Source: an uncultured Verrucomicrobiales bacterium
Lineage (GTDB): Bacteria > Verrucomicrobiota > Verrucomicrobiia > Verrucomicrobiales > Akkermansiaceae
Direction: 5' to 3'
Assembly: GCA_937934595.1 (NCBI GenBank)
Contig: CALGZA010000066.1
Location: forward strand, 1-53,128
DNA length: 53,128 nucleotides
Shown here one piece after another: positions 43,996-53,029 of this stretch. The notes below the pieces were generated by a model that ran no database searches, was not told the origin of the DNA, and was given only the letters and a program-made list of their open reading frames with translations. The stretch's first letter is position 1, and the number at the start of each line of letters is the position of its first letter. A program made the position numbers and the translations under genes.

Positions 43996-46770
43996 GTGAA
44001 TACATCGAACATTGAAATCAACCCAGTCCGTGAAAACCTACGTCAAGAAGGCTTCGCACTCATCGACAAAACCATCACCTTCCTCATCGATTCACTCTCA
44101 GACGCTCTAACCTCACTCGGAGAAGACGAACTCATCCCCTTCCTACCCTGGAGAAATAACACCCCAGAATCCACTCCCCCAGAAGGAACACAACAACTCT
44201 ACTCCATTGGATTCCAGCTCCTCAACATGGTCGAAGAACGCGTCTCAGCCGCCATCCGCCGCGAGCGAGAAAACGAACTCGGTGCAGCATCCATCAGAGG
44301 ACTATGGGCTCGCTCACTACACGACATGAAAGAACTAGGCCTCAATGAAGACCAAATCCTAGACATCCTCAAAGACGTCAACGTAGAACCCGTACTCACA
44401 GCTCACCCCACAGAAGCAAAACGTGCCACAGTTCGTGAACGTCACCGCGCCATCTACGAAGAACTCGCCAGAAGCGAACACCCAAAATACACTGACCGTG
44501 AACGCCGCCGCATCAAAGCAAACATCTCAGCAGCCATGGAAACACTCTGGAGAACTGGAGAAATCCACATGACCCGCCCAGACCTCAAGCAAGAACTCCG
44601 TAACGCGCTATTCTACCTTCGTGAAATGTACCCCTCAGTCCTGAACAGACTAGACACACACTTCACAGAAGCATGGAGAGACGCAGGATTCTCCGTAGAT
44701 AAACTCCGGAACTCAGGTAAATTACCCAAAGTCACCTTCGGAACATGGATCGGCGGTGACAGAGATGGACACCCACTTGTCACCCCAGATGTCACCCTAG
44801 ACACACTTACAGACCTCCGCTACCACGCCATCGTACTACTACGTAAAGAACTCAAAAACGTCGCCTTCCACCTCACCATCTCTAAACAATTCCAAGAAAT
44901 ACCCACCGCCCTCACAGAACGCATCCACGAACTCTCTCACCAACTCCTTAACCCCTCATACGCCGCAGACATCCTACACCAAAACCGTGAAGAACCATGG
45001 AGACAATTCGTCTACCTCATTCGCGGAATGCTATTCGACACACAAAACAACCCAGGCCACGGATACCAAAGACCAGAAGAACTAGACGCAGACCTCGAAC
45101 TACTCGAAAAAACGCTACTCACCACAGGATGCCTCCAACTCATCAAACTACACATCACACCACTAAGACATAAACTAGCCATCTTCGGCTTCCACCTCGC
45201 CACCATAGACATCCGCCAAAACTCAGAATACCATGACAAAGCAGTCTCCCAGCTACTCATCGCAGCAGCCATTCCAGACGGCCAAAACTTCAGCTCCTGG
45301 AGCGAAGAAAAACGCTGCCAGTTCCTCAACGCTGAACTACTATCATCCAGACCATTCCTGCATGACTCCATATCCGCAGGCCCAGAAGCAGACTCCGTCC
45401 TAGACACATACCGCATCATCGCTACACAAATAGAAAACTACGGCATGGGCGGCATCGGAGCATTCATCGTCTCCATGACTCGCTCAGTATCAGACCTACT
45501 CGTCGTCTACCTCCTACAACGAGAAGCAGGCATACTCATCCCTCTCGAAGGAGACGGAGGCCTCGCATCACCCATCGAAGTAGTACCACTCTACGAAACA
45601 AAAGGCGACCTAGACTCATCTCAAGACCTCCTAGCAGGATTCCTAGATCACCCCGTCACACAACGTAGCTACAAACTCCGCTACCCAGAAGGGAACCCAT
45701 TCCAGCAAGTCATGCTCGGCTACTCAGACTCTAACAAAGACTGCGGCATCCTCTCCGCCCAATGGTCACTATACCGTGCTGAAAAAGCAATGGTAGACGC
45801 CGCCGCCTCGCGCGGTATCCGCCTATCATACTTCCACGGCAGAGGCGGAACCATCTCCAGAGGCGCAGGCCCCACACAATGGTTCATGGAAGCACTCCCC
45901 CACGGATCACTCAGCGGTCACTTCAGAATGACAGAACAAGGAGAAACCATCGCACAAAAATACGCTAACCTCTCAAACGCTACATTCAACATCGAACTAC
46001 TCATCGCATCCGCTGCATCCACTGCAGCAAAACACAAATACGCCAAAGAAAAACAAGACCCCTGCATCCAGTTCATGCCCCTACTCTCTGAAAAATCAGA
46101 AGCCGCATACCAAAAACTACTCAAAACAGAAGGATTCATCCCCTTCTACCGTGAAGCCACCATCATCGATGCACTAGAAAACTCCCGCATCGGATCTCGC
46201 CCATCACGCCGTACCGGTAAAAAAGAATTCTCACTAGATGACCTCCGCGCCATCCCATGGGTATTCTCATGGACTCAAGCTCGCTTCTACCTCACAGGAT
46301 GGTTCGGTGTCGGATCAGCCCTAAACCACATCAAACAAGACAACCCAAAAGACTACCAAGCACTCAAAGAAGGACTCAAAAAATCCACCTTCCTTCAATA
46401 CGCACTCACTAACGTAGAAACCAACCTCGCCAGCGCAAACCGTGAACTCATGATAACATACAGCGAACTCTGCACTAACTCCACACTAAAAGAACGCTTC
46501 ATGAACATCATCCTACATGAATTCGACCTCACTAAAACACTACTCAGTGACATCTTCAACGGAGAATTCGACCAGCGCAGACCAAGAATGAGCAAAACAC
46601 TCGCCATCCGCGAAGAACCACTAAAAGTCCTCCACCACCAACAAGTCCAACTCATCAAACAATGGCGCACACTCAAAGCAAATGGACATGAAGAACAAGC
46701 AGAAGAACTATTCCCCAAAATACTCCTCAGCATCAACGCCATCTCATCAGGCCTCAGAACAACAGGCTAA
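43996..46770 (+). CDS. ppc: Phosphoenolpyruvate carboxylase
   Basis: Carboxylates PEP to oxaloacetate, an anaplerotic step into the TCA cycle. Motifs are VEPVLTAHPTEAKRATVRERHR with the catalytic His, KVTFGTWIGGDRDGHPLVT, the VMLGYSDSNKDCGI block and FHGRGGTISRGAGPT. The extreme C-terminus SGLRTTG is the usual PEPC end. At 924 aa it is of normal size. It starts at a GTG (43996) with no Shine-Dalgarno; no closer start fits the family N-terminus. It converges on the ACT gene with a 4-base gap. Confidence 0.96.
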   Translation: MNTSNIEINPVRENLRQEGFALIDKTITFLIDSLSDALTSLGEDELIPFLPWRNNTPESTPPEGTQQLYSIGFQLLNMVEERVSAAIRRERENELGAASIRGLWARSLHDMKELGLNEDQILDILKDVNVEPVLTAHPTEAKRATVRERHRAIYEELARSEHPKYTDRERRRIKANISAAMETLWRTGEIHMTRPDLKQELRNALFYLREMYPSVLNRLDTHFTEAWRDAGFSVDKLRNSGKLPKVTFGTWIGGDRDGHPLVTPDVTLDTLTDLRYHAIVLLRKELKNVAFHLTISKQFQEIPTALTERIHELSHQLLNPSYAADILHQNREEPWRQFVYLIRGMLFDTQNNPGHGYQRPEELDADLELLEKTLLTTGCLQLIKLHITPLRHKLAIFGFHLATIDIRQNSEYHDKAVSQLLIAAAIPDGQNFSSWSEEKRCQFLNAELLSSRPFLHDSISAGPEADSVLDTYRIIATQIENYGMGGIGAFIVSMTRSVSDLLVVYLLQREAGILIPLEGDGGLASPIEVVPLYETKGDLDSSQDLLAGFLDHPVTQRSYKLRYPEGNPFQQVMLGYSDSNKDCGILSAQWSLYRAEKAMVDAAASRGIRLSYFHGRGGTISRGAGPTQWFMEALPHGSLSGHFRMTEQGETIAQKYANLSNATFNIELLIASAASTAAKHKYAKEKQDPCIQFMPLLSEKSEAAYQKLLKTEGFIPFYREATIIDALENSRIGSRPSRRTGKKEFSLDDLRAIPWVFSWTQARFYLTGWFGVGSALNHIKQDNPKDYQALKEGLKKSTFLQYALTNVETNLASANRELMITYSELCTNSTLKERFMNIILHEFDLTKTLLSDIFNGEFDQRRPRMSKTLAIREEPLKVLHHQQVQLIKQWRTLKANGHEEQAEELFPKILLSINAISSGLRTTG

Positions 46771-46774
46771 TACA

Positions 46775-47233
46775 TCATCGAGAAAGATCCTCTTGATACA
46801 TCACCTTCACCCCAGCATTACGTAACAACTCCACACCAAAAAAATAATCATCAAGATGGACCCCCATCAGCGTAAAACCCTCCGGATGGGTTAGCAAACT
46901 ATAAGTGAAATCCACATTCGTCTCCCCAGCCATCAAAATATCCAAACACCTCTCCAAATCAGCACTACCCTCACGTAAAGCCACAACAACCAAATGACAA
47001 CTAGTATGAGGAATCCCCTTCTCTAAAAATAACTGCCCCACTAACTCAGGATCAGTCACTATCAACCTAACAATTGCCGCATCCTTAGCATCCTGCATAC
47101 ACAGCCCTATCACATCCTCCCCACACTGCCTCACCAGACGCATAAGTGAAGCCAAGGCTCCCACCCTATTCTGTAACAACACAGAAAACTGCTTAACAGG
47201 CTCACCCTCTTTCTTAATAATCACATCTCCCAT
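46775..47233 (-). CDS. ACT-domain protein, probably two ACT units
   Basis: A 152-aa protein. The N-terminal unit is a classic ACT domain (QFSVLLQNRVGALASLMRLV, then IVRLIVTDPELVGQLFLEKG). A second, weaker unit follows (TSCHLVVVALREGSADLERC ... NVDFTYSLLTHPEGFTLMGVH). Stand-alone tandem ACT proteins bind amino acids and regulate metabolic enzymes; the partner is not evident here. A GGAG lies four bases ahead of the ATG. It is 23 bases downstream of the ankyrin lipoprotein gene. Confidence 0.8.
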   Translation of the reverse strand: MGDVIIKKEGEPVKQFSVLLQNRVGALASLMRLVRQCGEDVIGLCMQDAKDAAIVRLIVTDPELVGQLFLEKGIPHTSCHLVVVALREGSADLERCLDILMAGETNVDFTYSLLTHPEGFTLMGVHLDDYFFGVELLRNAGVKVMYQEDLSR

Positions 47234-47256
47234 ACTCTCCAGTCATTAACTTTAAA

Positions 47257-48837
47257 CTAACGCTTCACACCCATCAGAGGTAACAAAGTCAACTCACCAC
47301 TTGCCAGATTCTCAATAATCACCTCCTTATTATTCACATCCATCACCCTATAAGCCACACCCCCTAAATCATAAAACTCATCATTTCGCTCCACCACCAA
47401 ATGCTCTCCCGTCTTATTTATCCTAAGAACCGCCACAGCCTCAGCCGCCTGTGACTCATATCCCGCATACAGCTCCCTAAGCTTACCTGTCTTCTCATCC
47501 TCTATCATCAAAGTTACCAGCTCCTTATCCTCTCCCGCTGTCAGCTTATTATTCACTATCTTCTTTTTAATAGTCTTCACTCGTAACCCAGTAACCCCTA
47601 TCGAACTTCCCGCCCTCACCACCGGACTTACCTCCTCCTGCTCCATACCACCCCTTAAATCATATACCTCTACCCTACCCGCATCATCAGCCTTAACCTT
47701 GATCGGAAGAGACTTCTCCTGATACGCTGCCATCATCATCTTCGACTCCACAGCCATACTATCAGCCAAAGCCAGCGCCAACTTCTTACCCTTAATCCGC
47801 GCAACAGACACCCTAGTAACTCCAGCATCACTATCTACTATCACCCCACCCTCTCCACTAACAGAATTACTCACACCACCACTCGCCGCATTATTAACCT
47901 GAACACCCACACCGCCAGCAACCGGCTCAGATCGATCCATCGCTTTCTGAACCAGCTTCTCTAACTCCTCCTCACTCCACTCCAAGGCCAGAGCATCCTC
48001 TTTCCCACTCGCCTCAAAAGCTGCCAAAATATCCAAAACAACCTCATCACCCTCAGCATAATCCCTCGCCAACTTACCCTCATCAGAGACAGCATACATA
48101 TTAGCTCCCTCCTTAAGCAGAGCCTTCACAGAATCCCCATTACCCTTCTTAGCAGCTATCATCAAACTCGTCTCACCCTGATTCCTCGCATAAACAGATG
48201 CACCATAACGCACCAATACAGGAATCACCTCATGATGATCCATACTAGCTGCATACAATAAACCAACGTCTAACAGCTTTCTACTCCGCGGCGCCAACAA
48301 ATGAATCGCCTCATCAGATCGACTATCCATCGCATGAATCAAAGCAAATTTCCCACTAGCATCCTTCCGCCTCGCCTTAGCACCCTTCTCTAACAAATAA
48401 CGAATCACATCAGCACTCTCTCCTCGCACAGACCGTGCCGCCACCATCAAAGGAGTCACACCCTTCACATCCGCTAACTCCACATCAGCACCTTGCTTCA
48501 CTAAATACCTCAGCGATTTCAAAGCACCAGACTCAGCAGCCATATGCACACCAGACCTCTTCTTTAAATCCCTCTGCTCAAAATCAAAACCCCTACTCCT
48601 AAACAACTCTAACGCCGGCACATCATCAGTAGAAATAGCCTTCAAAAAACCCACCTGATCTAAATCATAACCATTCAACTTCAAAGTTGCCACATCCTCC
48701 TCAGCCTGACTACTTCTCCCACAACCACTCATCAACATCAAACCAGCACCAAAAACCAAAGCAAAACCCAATTCCCTGACCCATAACTGATCACAGCCAA
48801 ATTGAATCAACATACTAAAGAACTCTTTAATTTTCAT
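47257..48837 (-). CDS. Ankyrin-repeat lipoprotein
   Basis: A 526-aa exported protein. A hydrophobic N-terminus ends in a lipobox at LMLMSGC (Cys about residue 39). The n-region is long, so the true start may be the Met at 48813. At least four ankyrin repeats occupy about residues 70-260 (RSGVHMAAESGALKSLRYLV, GVTPLMVAARSVRG, ETSLMIAAKKGNGDSVKALL). The remaining 250 residues are Val/Lys/Glu-rich, with a Ser/Gly/Val-rich linker (about 300-335), and match nothing I know. It lies between the ACT gene and the SASA-like esterase gene on the same strand. Confidence 0.85.
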   Translation of the reverse strand: MKIKEFFSMLIQFGCDQLWVRELGFALVFGAGLMLMSGCGRSSQAEEDVATLKLNGYDLDQVGFLKAISTDDVPALELFRSRGFDFEQRDLKKRSGVHMAAESGALKSLRYLVKQGADVELADVKGVTPLMVAARSVRGESADVIRYLLEKGAKARRKDASGKFALIHAMDSRSDEAIHLLAPRSRKLLDVGLLYAASMDHHEVIPVLVRYGASVYARNQGETSLMIAAKKGNGDSVKALLKEGANMYAVSDEGKLARDYAEGDEVVLDILAAFEASGKEDALALEWSEEELEKLVQKAMDRSEPVAGGVGVQVNNAASGGVSNSVSGEGGVIVDSDAGVTRVSVARIKGKKLALALADSMAVESKMMMAAYQEKSLPIKVKADDAGRVEVYDLRGGMEQEEVSPVVRAGSSIGVTGLRVKTIKKKIVNNKLTAGEDKELVTLMIEDEKTGKLRELYAGYESQAAEAVAVLRINKTGEHLVVERNDEFYDLGGVAYRVMDVNNKEVIIENLASGELTLLPLMGVKR

Positions 48838-48882
48838 AAATCCATATTAACGCCGACCTCCCAAGCGTCAACTAGAAAGCAA

Positions 48883-50415
48883 TTAAGGCGTTCTCAACTC
48901 ACCAAACCTCCCCACAGCCAAAAGCTTCCTCCCCACCTCACTACCAGTAAGCATATAATACGGAACATTCCCCCCATACGCAGGAGCATAACCACGCCGG
49001 CTCATCATAGACCCACGCACCAACCCACTCGCCACATCACTCTTCCACCTACGCTTACGTAATAACCCATCAGCCACCTTCAACTCCGATGGATAATACC
49101 GATAAGTCTCCATAAAATGCACCTCCTTACCCTCCCTCGCAGCCTTCCTCATCGCCTTATTCCCCTCATGAACCATACTATGCCCCTCAAACAAAAAATC
49201 CCCCGCACCACACAACAACACAGGAACCCCAGACATCCAGCTCTCCTTACCTAACTCACCAAACACCCCCTCTAAAACCTTCCCATAACCCACATTCAAT
49301 GAATCAGAAACACCATGGAACCACAACGCACCAGCCACCTCATAACCAACCTTCTCATCATACCCCGGATGATACTTCCCAAGATCACCCAAAATACTCC
49401 TCACCCTCTTCAAACTCGCAGCCAATGCCCAGCCACCATCACCACCTACTCCCCACTGCTCAGCAAAATCCCCCCTACCCCAAGCACACTTGATAATCAA
49501 AACCGGCCCAGACACCCGCTCCTCCAATACCAAACCCAACGGATACTCCAAACCAAAAGTATGCGCACTATGCCCAAACGTCGGCCCCAACTTCCCCTGA
49601 GCAACCCGTGAGCGATCATCCAGCTTCTCACCCTCCACATTACCCACAGCCGCCACATAAACACCCTCAGAAACCCTCGCCCCCATAAAACGCCCAGCTA
49701 AACCAGAATAAACATCCCGCCTACCCTTCACACCCTTCACACCCTCCACCTTAGCACCCTCCTCAGCCACAGCCTTCGCATAAGCAGCCACATCCACATC
49801 CTTATCACCAAATAACAACTTACTAACAACCTCATACCTACCAGCTCGCCACTTCTGATCAGCTAACACAGTCTCATAAGCCTTCTCCAAACCAAACGGA
49901 TTCTCAGGAGAATCTAAAATAGCCCTAATCTTCGGAGTTATCCCTTTCACCTCAGCCTCCTGATCACACAAATTATACAACCAAAACCCCCTATACCTCT
50001 TATACTTCCTCCCCCTAAAATGCCCACCAGTCCTCTTCAGCTCCGCCACCACCTCAGCCTTAAACTTACGCTTAAAAGCCGCACGCTCAGCCTCAAGCCT
50101 CTTCAACTCAACAGCCTTCTCACCCTGATAAGCACCCATCATCTGCCAATACAAATAAGCACCATTAATCTGCGCTAAATTCCCCTTATGAGCTTCCAAC
50201 GTCTCCTTCCGAGGCAACACCAACTTCGGCTCGCGTAAATAACCAGCCGTCCTAAAATCCGCATGCCCCACCATCTCATCTCCACCCATCATCACCACAA
50301 CGCGCAACTTCCCACCCTCAGCACCCTCAGCACCCTCCACAATTCCACCATAACCAAAACACAGAAAAAACCCAAAAAATAAAAAAACTGAAACCCTAAA
50401 TAATCCTAAACTCAT
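48883..50415 (-). CDS. SASA-family esterase homologue lacking catalytic Ser
   Basis: A 510-aa exported protein (signal peptide to about residue 28). Its fold matches the SASA/sialate O-acetylesterase family: an N-terminal strand (LRVVVMMGGDEMVGHAD), the middle GPTFGHSAHTFGLEYPLGLV, LIIKCAWGRGDFAEQW, ALWFHGVSDSLNVGYGKVL and VPVLLCGAGDFL. However, the GQSNM-G motif that supplies the nucleophilic serine reads GGDEMVG, and the usual WxQGE-D reads WFHGVSD. It may be a binding protein or have another chemistry. About 130 extra residues (helical, charged) are inserted after the N-terminal motif. Confidence 0.8.
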   Translation of the reverse strand: MSLGLFRVSVFLFFGFFLCFGYGGIVEGAEGAEGGKLRVVVMMGGDEMVGHADFRTAGYLREPKLVLPRKETLEAHKGNLAQINGAYLYWQMMGAYQGEKAVELKRLEAERAAFKRKFKAEVVAELKRTGGHFRGRKYKRYRGFWLYNLCDQEAEVKGITPKIRAILDSPENPFGLEKAYETVLADQKWRAGRYEVVSKLLFGDKDVDVAAYAKAVAEEGAKVEGVKGVKGRRDVYSGLAGRFMGARVSEGVYVAAVGNVEGEKLDDRSRVAQGKLGPTFGHSAHTFGLEYPLGLVLEERVSGPVLIIKCAWGRGDFAEQWGVGGDGGWALAASLKRVRSILGDLGKYHPGYDEKVGYEVAGALWFHGVSDSLNVGYGKVLEGVFGELGKESWMSGVPVLLCGAGDFLFEGHSMVHEGNKAMRKAAREGKEVHFMETYRYYPSELKVADGLLRKRRWKSDVASGLVRGSMMSRRGYAPAYGGNVPYYMLTGSEVGRKLLAVGRFGELRTP

Positions 50416-50554
50416 AACTACAAGTAAACAACAAAACTAGCCAACCACACAACCCCAAAATCCAAAAATCCTTCCAAGACACACCCCCACAACCAAAATC
50501 ATCAACCCATAACAGAGTTGACAAGACAAAGAGAAAAGACACACTCCCCCCATC

Positions 50555-50941
50555 ATGTACGAAGCACAAGGCAATCTAAAAATCATCAACGACATCCAGA
50601 CATTTGGATCCGGATTCACTAAAAGAGAGTTCGTAATTACCACAGGTGACTCAAAATACCCTCAAGACATCAAATTCGAAATAGTAAAAGACAAATGCTC
50701 ACTTCTTGACCAATTCAGCATTGGACAACCCGTCAATGTCAGCTTCGACATTAGAGGAAACGAATACCAAGGCAAATACTACGTCAACCTAAACTGCTGG
50801 AAAATCCAAGCAGGAGCCACCTCAGGAAACCAATCAAACCAAGCCCCACCATCATCCAATGACATGCCTGATTTCTCAGATAACAACAACCTAAGCGAAC
50901 CATCCATGGATGACCTCAGAGGAGATGACATACCATTTTAA
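50555..50941 (+). CDS. DUF3127-type protein with SSB-like tail
   Basis: A 128-aa protein. An OB-fold-like domain of the DUF3127 class covers about residues 1-88 (GNLKIINDIQTFGSGFTKRE, VNVSFDIRGNEYQGKYYVNL). It is followed by a Ser/Asn/Gln/Pro-rich disordered linker and the acidic end DDIPF. The final acidic-Ile-Pro-Phe is the hallmark by which SSB recruits partner proteins, so single-strand DNA binding is plausible (inference). TTGACA at 50518-50523 could be its -35 box. It precedes the aldolase gene by 73 bases. Confidence 0.85.
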   Translation: MYEAQGNLKIINDIQTFGSGFTKREFVITTGDSKYPQDIKFEIVKDKCSLLDQFSIGQPVNVSFDIRGNEYQGKYYVNLNCWKIQAGATSGNQSNQAPPSSNDMPDFSDNNNLSEPSMDDLRGDDIPF

Positions 50942-51014
50942 CCCACAAAAATTTATCAAATAACAACATCAACTAATCCCACCATAACCACAACCTAAAC
51001 ACACACACAACACC

Positions 51015-52043
51015 ATGCCCGTAGCAACACCACAACAATACGCTCAAATGCTAGATGCAGCCCAACAAGGTGGCTACGCATACCCCGCTATCAACATCAC
51101 CTCACTAGCAACAATCAATGGCGCCCTCAAAGCATTCGCAGAAGCCGGCTCAGACGGCATCATCCAAGTCTCAACTGGCGGAGGATCATTCGCATCAGGC
51201 CTCTCAGTAAAAGATGAAGCATACGGCGCCATCGTCCTCGCAGAAGCCACTCACAGGCTAGCTGAAAAATATGACATCCTCGTCGCTCTTCACACAGACC
51301 ATTGCCATCCAGCTAAAGTAGAAAGCTTCCTAAAGCCACTCCTACAAGCATCACGTGAACGCATAGCCGAAGGTAAAGGACCACTCTTCCAGTCTCACAT
51401 GTTCGACGGCTCAGTCGTAGACCTAGACCAAAACATGGAAATCTCCAAAGAACTACTCAAAGAATGCGCTGAACTAAACATCATCCTTGAAGTCGAAGCA
51501 GGATGCGTAGGCGGTGAAGAAGATGGCCACGACACCTCAGACCTACCAGCAGAAAAACTCTACACCACCACAGAAGACATGCTCCAAGTCTACGAAACTC
51601 TAGCCCCAATTGGCAGATTCATGTTCGCCGCCACATTCGGTAATGTCCACGGATCATACAAGCCAGGCTCAGTAAAACTCAAACCCACTATCCTACGTGA
51701 CGGCCAAGCCGCCGTCATAGACAAACACGGTGCACAAGCTGAAATGGACTTCGTATTCCACGGAGGATCAGGATCAGACCTAGAAGACATCCGCGAGACA
51801 CTCACCTACGGAGTCGTCAAAATGAATATCGATACAGACACCCAATACGCATTCACTCGCCCCATCGTAACCCACATCTGTGAAAACATAGAAGCAGTTC
51901 TTAAAATAGACGGCGAAGTCGGCGTAAAAGGAAAATACGACCCTCGCTCATACATTAAAAAAGGAGAACAAGGCGTGTGCGACAGACTAAAAATCGCCTG
52001 CGATGACCTCCTCTCAACAGGAAAATCAATCTACAATAAATAA
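51015..52043 (+). CDS. Class II fructose-bisphosphate aldolase
   Basis: A zinc aldolase of glycolysis and gluconeogenesis, cleaving fructose 1,6-bisphosphate to DHAP and glyceraldehyde 3-phosphate. Signatures are YAYPAINITSLATINGALKA, LHTDHCHPAKV (Zn His), EVEAGCVGGEEDGHD, FGNVHGSYKPG, VFHGGSGSDLEDI and VKMNIDTDTQYAF. The 342-aa length and the HTDHC site suit the E. coli FbaA-like subtype. A strong terminator follows 12 bases after the stop. Confidence 0.96.
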   Translation: MPVATPQQYAQMLDAAQQGGYAYPAINITSLATINGALKAFAEAGSDGIIQVSTGGGSFASGLSVKDEAYGAIVLAEATHRLAEKYDILVALHTDHCHPAKVESFLKPLLQASRERIAEGKGPLFQSHMFDGSVVDLDQNMEISKELLKECAELNIILEVEAGCVGGEEDGHDTSDLPAEKLYTTTEDMLQVYETLAPIGRFMFAATFGNVHGSYKPGSVKLKPTILRDGQAAVIDKHGAQAEMDFVFHGGSGSDLEDIRETLTYGVVKMNIDTDTQYAFTRPIVTHICENIEAVLKIDGEVGVKGKYDPRSYIKKGEQGVCDRLKIACDDLLSTGKSIYNK

Positions 52044-52055
52044 AATCATCAACCT

Positions 52056-52092
52056 AAAAAAGCTCTCAAGCCCACACCTTGAGAGCTTTTTT
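52056..52092 (+). terminator. Rho-independent terminator
   Basis: AAAAAAGCTCTCAAG (52056-52070) and CTTGAGAGCTTTTTT (52078-52092) form a 15-bp stem with a 7-nt loop and built-in T-run. It ends the aldolase transcript and, because of the 5' A-run, could stop - strand transcription too. Confidence 0.93.
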
Positions 52093-52525
52093 ACGTACCA
52101 GAAAAACCACCTAATACCATTTGAACTATTAGAATGGATTGATAGCACAACAAGATAGCAAGAGTAGCAAGGCAAGAGGAAAGCGAATAGTGGACTATGC
52201 AACTGACGAATAACAAAGCTAATCTTGATGTATTGTTTTGCACTTCAAAAAATCAGCTCTACTGCTGCTCCCAAATGTATTAACAACTACTATCAACCCA
52301 GAATAACTGTGAAAATAGTACAATCCCAACCTCACAGAGATTCAGGAACAATATAGGTTTATTGCGAAAACAAAACAAACGCACAGATCAGAGGCTGTGG
52401 TGAGTTAGTCACCCATTCCAATCCCTATTTTACCTTCTTTGGTGGATTGAGCGTAGTCATGAACCACTGATGAAGGCCCCTACACACATATCTCAGTTTA
52501 CGGGGATCTCCAACCACAAAACAAC
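52093..52525. other. Gene-poor stretch before IS66 relic
   Basis: About 430 bases with no credible gene on either strand and no hairpin I would call functional. Strand composition is less skewed than in the genes to the left, which suits a region of recent insertions or decayed sequence. Confidence 0.5.
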
Positions 52526-52965
52526 GTAAGCGTCACATATTTCCCCTTATTGACTGGATGCTTTTGGGTGCCGGTTTTGGGTTTTGGCGATAGCTCTGGG
52601 TGTTAGGCTGGCGGCTTCAGCTTGGGTCGGGTTTGCGGGCAAGTGCGTCAGCACTTGTTTCAGGTAGGATTCGGGGTTGAGGCCATGGCGTTTGCAGTTC
52701 TCGATGATGGTGTAGAGCTTGGCGCTGGTGTGACCCGCTTCAGCATCTCCAAAGAACAACCAGTTCTTCATGCCGAGCTTGGTCGGACGTACGCCGTTCT
52801 CCGCTAGGTTGTTGTCGATTTCCAGGTGTCCGTTGCTGAGGTATTCTTTTTGTTGCTCCCATTGTCCAAGCGCGTAGTTGATCGCCAAAGTGATGGGTGA
52901 CTTCGGGCTGTAACGTGGATGGAGTTTGGTGATGATTGCGCGCTTACATTGGACTGCGCGCTTAC
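52526..52965 (-). mobile_element. Internally deleted IS66-family element
   Basis: The element begins with GTAAGCGTCAC (52526), the usual IS66 terminal sequence, and ends with its complement CGCTTAC, present twice (52941-52947 and 52959-52965). Between them is only the C-terminal end of an IS66 transposase, on the - strand. The flanks show no 8-bp target duplication (AAAACAAC on the left versus ATTGAACA or ATTGGACT on the right). The + strand here is G-rich, opposite to its neighbours, marking it as a recent arrival. Confidence 0.75.
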
Positions 52966-52978
52966 ATTGAACAGACAA
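52547..52978 (-). pseudogene. IS66 transposase C-terminal fragment
   Basis: A 143-aa frame whose body matches the C-terminus of IS66 TnpC: LAINYALGQWEQQKEYLSNG, LEIDNNLAENGVRPTKLGMK, NWLFFGDAEAGHTSAKLYTI and the late GLNPESYLKQVLTHLP. It includes the final Glu of the expected DDE triad (in LAENGVRP) but lacks about 350 upstream residues. The first 13 codons (containing QCKRA twice) come from the duplicated element end, not from the transposase. It is not functional. Confidence 0.88.
52937..52972. repeat. Tandem 18-bp duplication of IS66 terminus
   Basis: TGCGCGCTTACATTGGAC (52937-52954) is followed at once by TGCGCGCTTACATTGAAC (52955-52972), 17 of 18 bases the same. Each copy contains the terminal CGCTTAC of the IS66 relic, so the element's end has been duplicated in place. 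Confidence 0.85.
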
Positions 52979-53029
52979 ATTATACTTATTTCCTATTGAT
53001 TCAATACCTCAACCACCTATTCTCAACCC

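Noticed and set aside
52937-52978. Genuine N-terminus of the IS66 frame (QCKRA repeats)
   Set aside because: These codons come from the duplicated 18-bp element end, not from transposase coding sequence.
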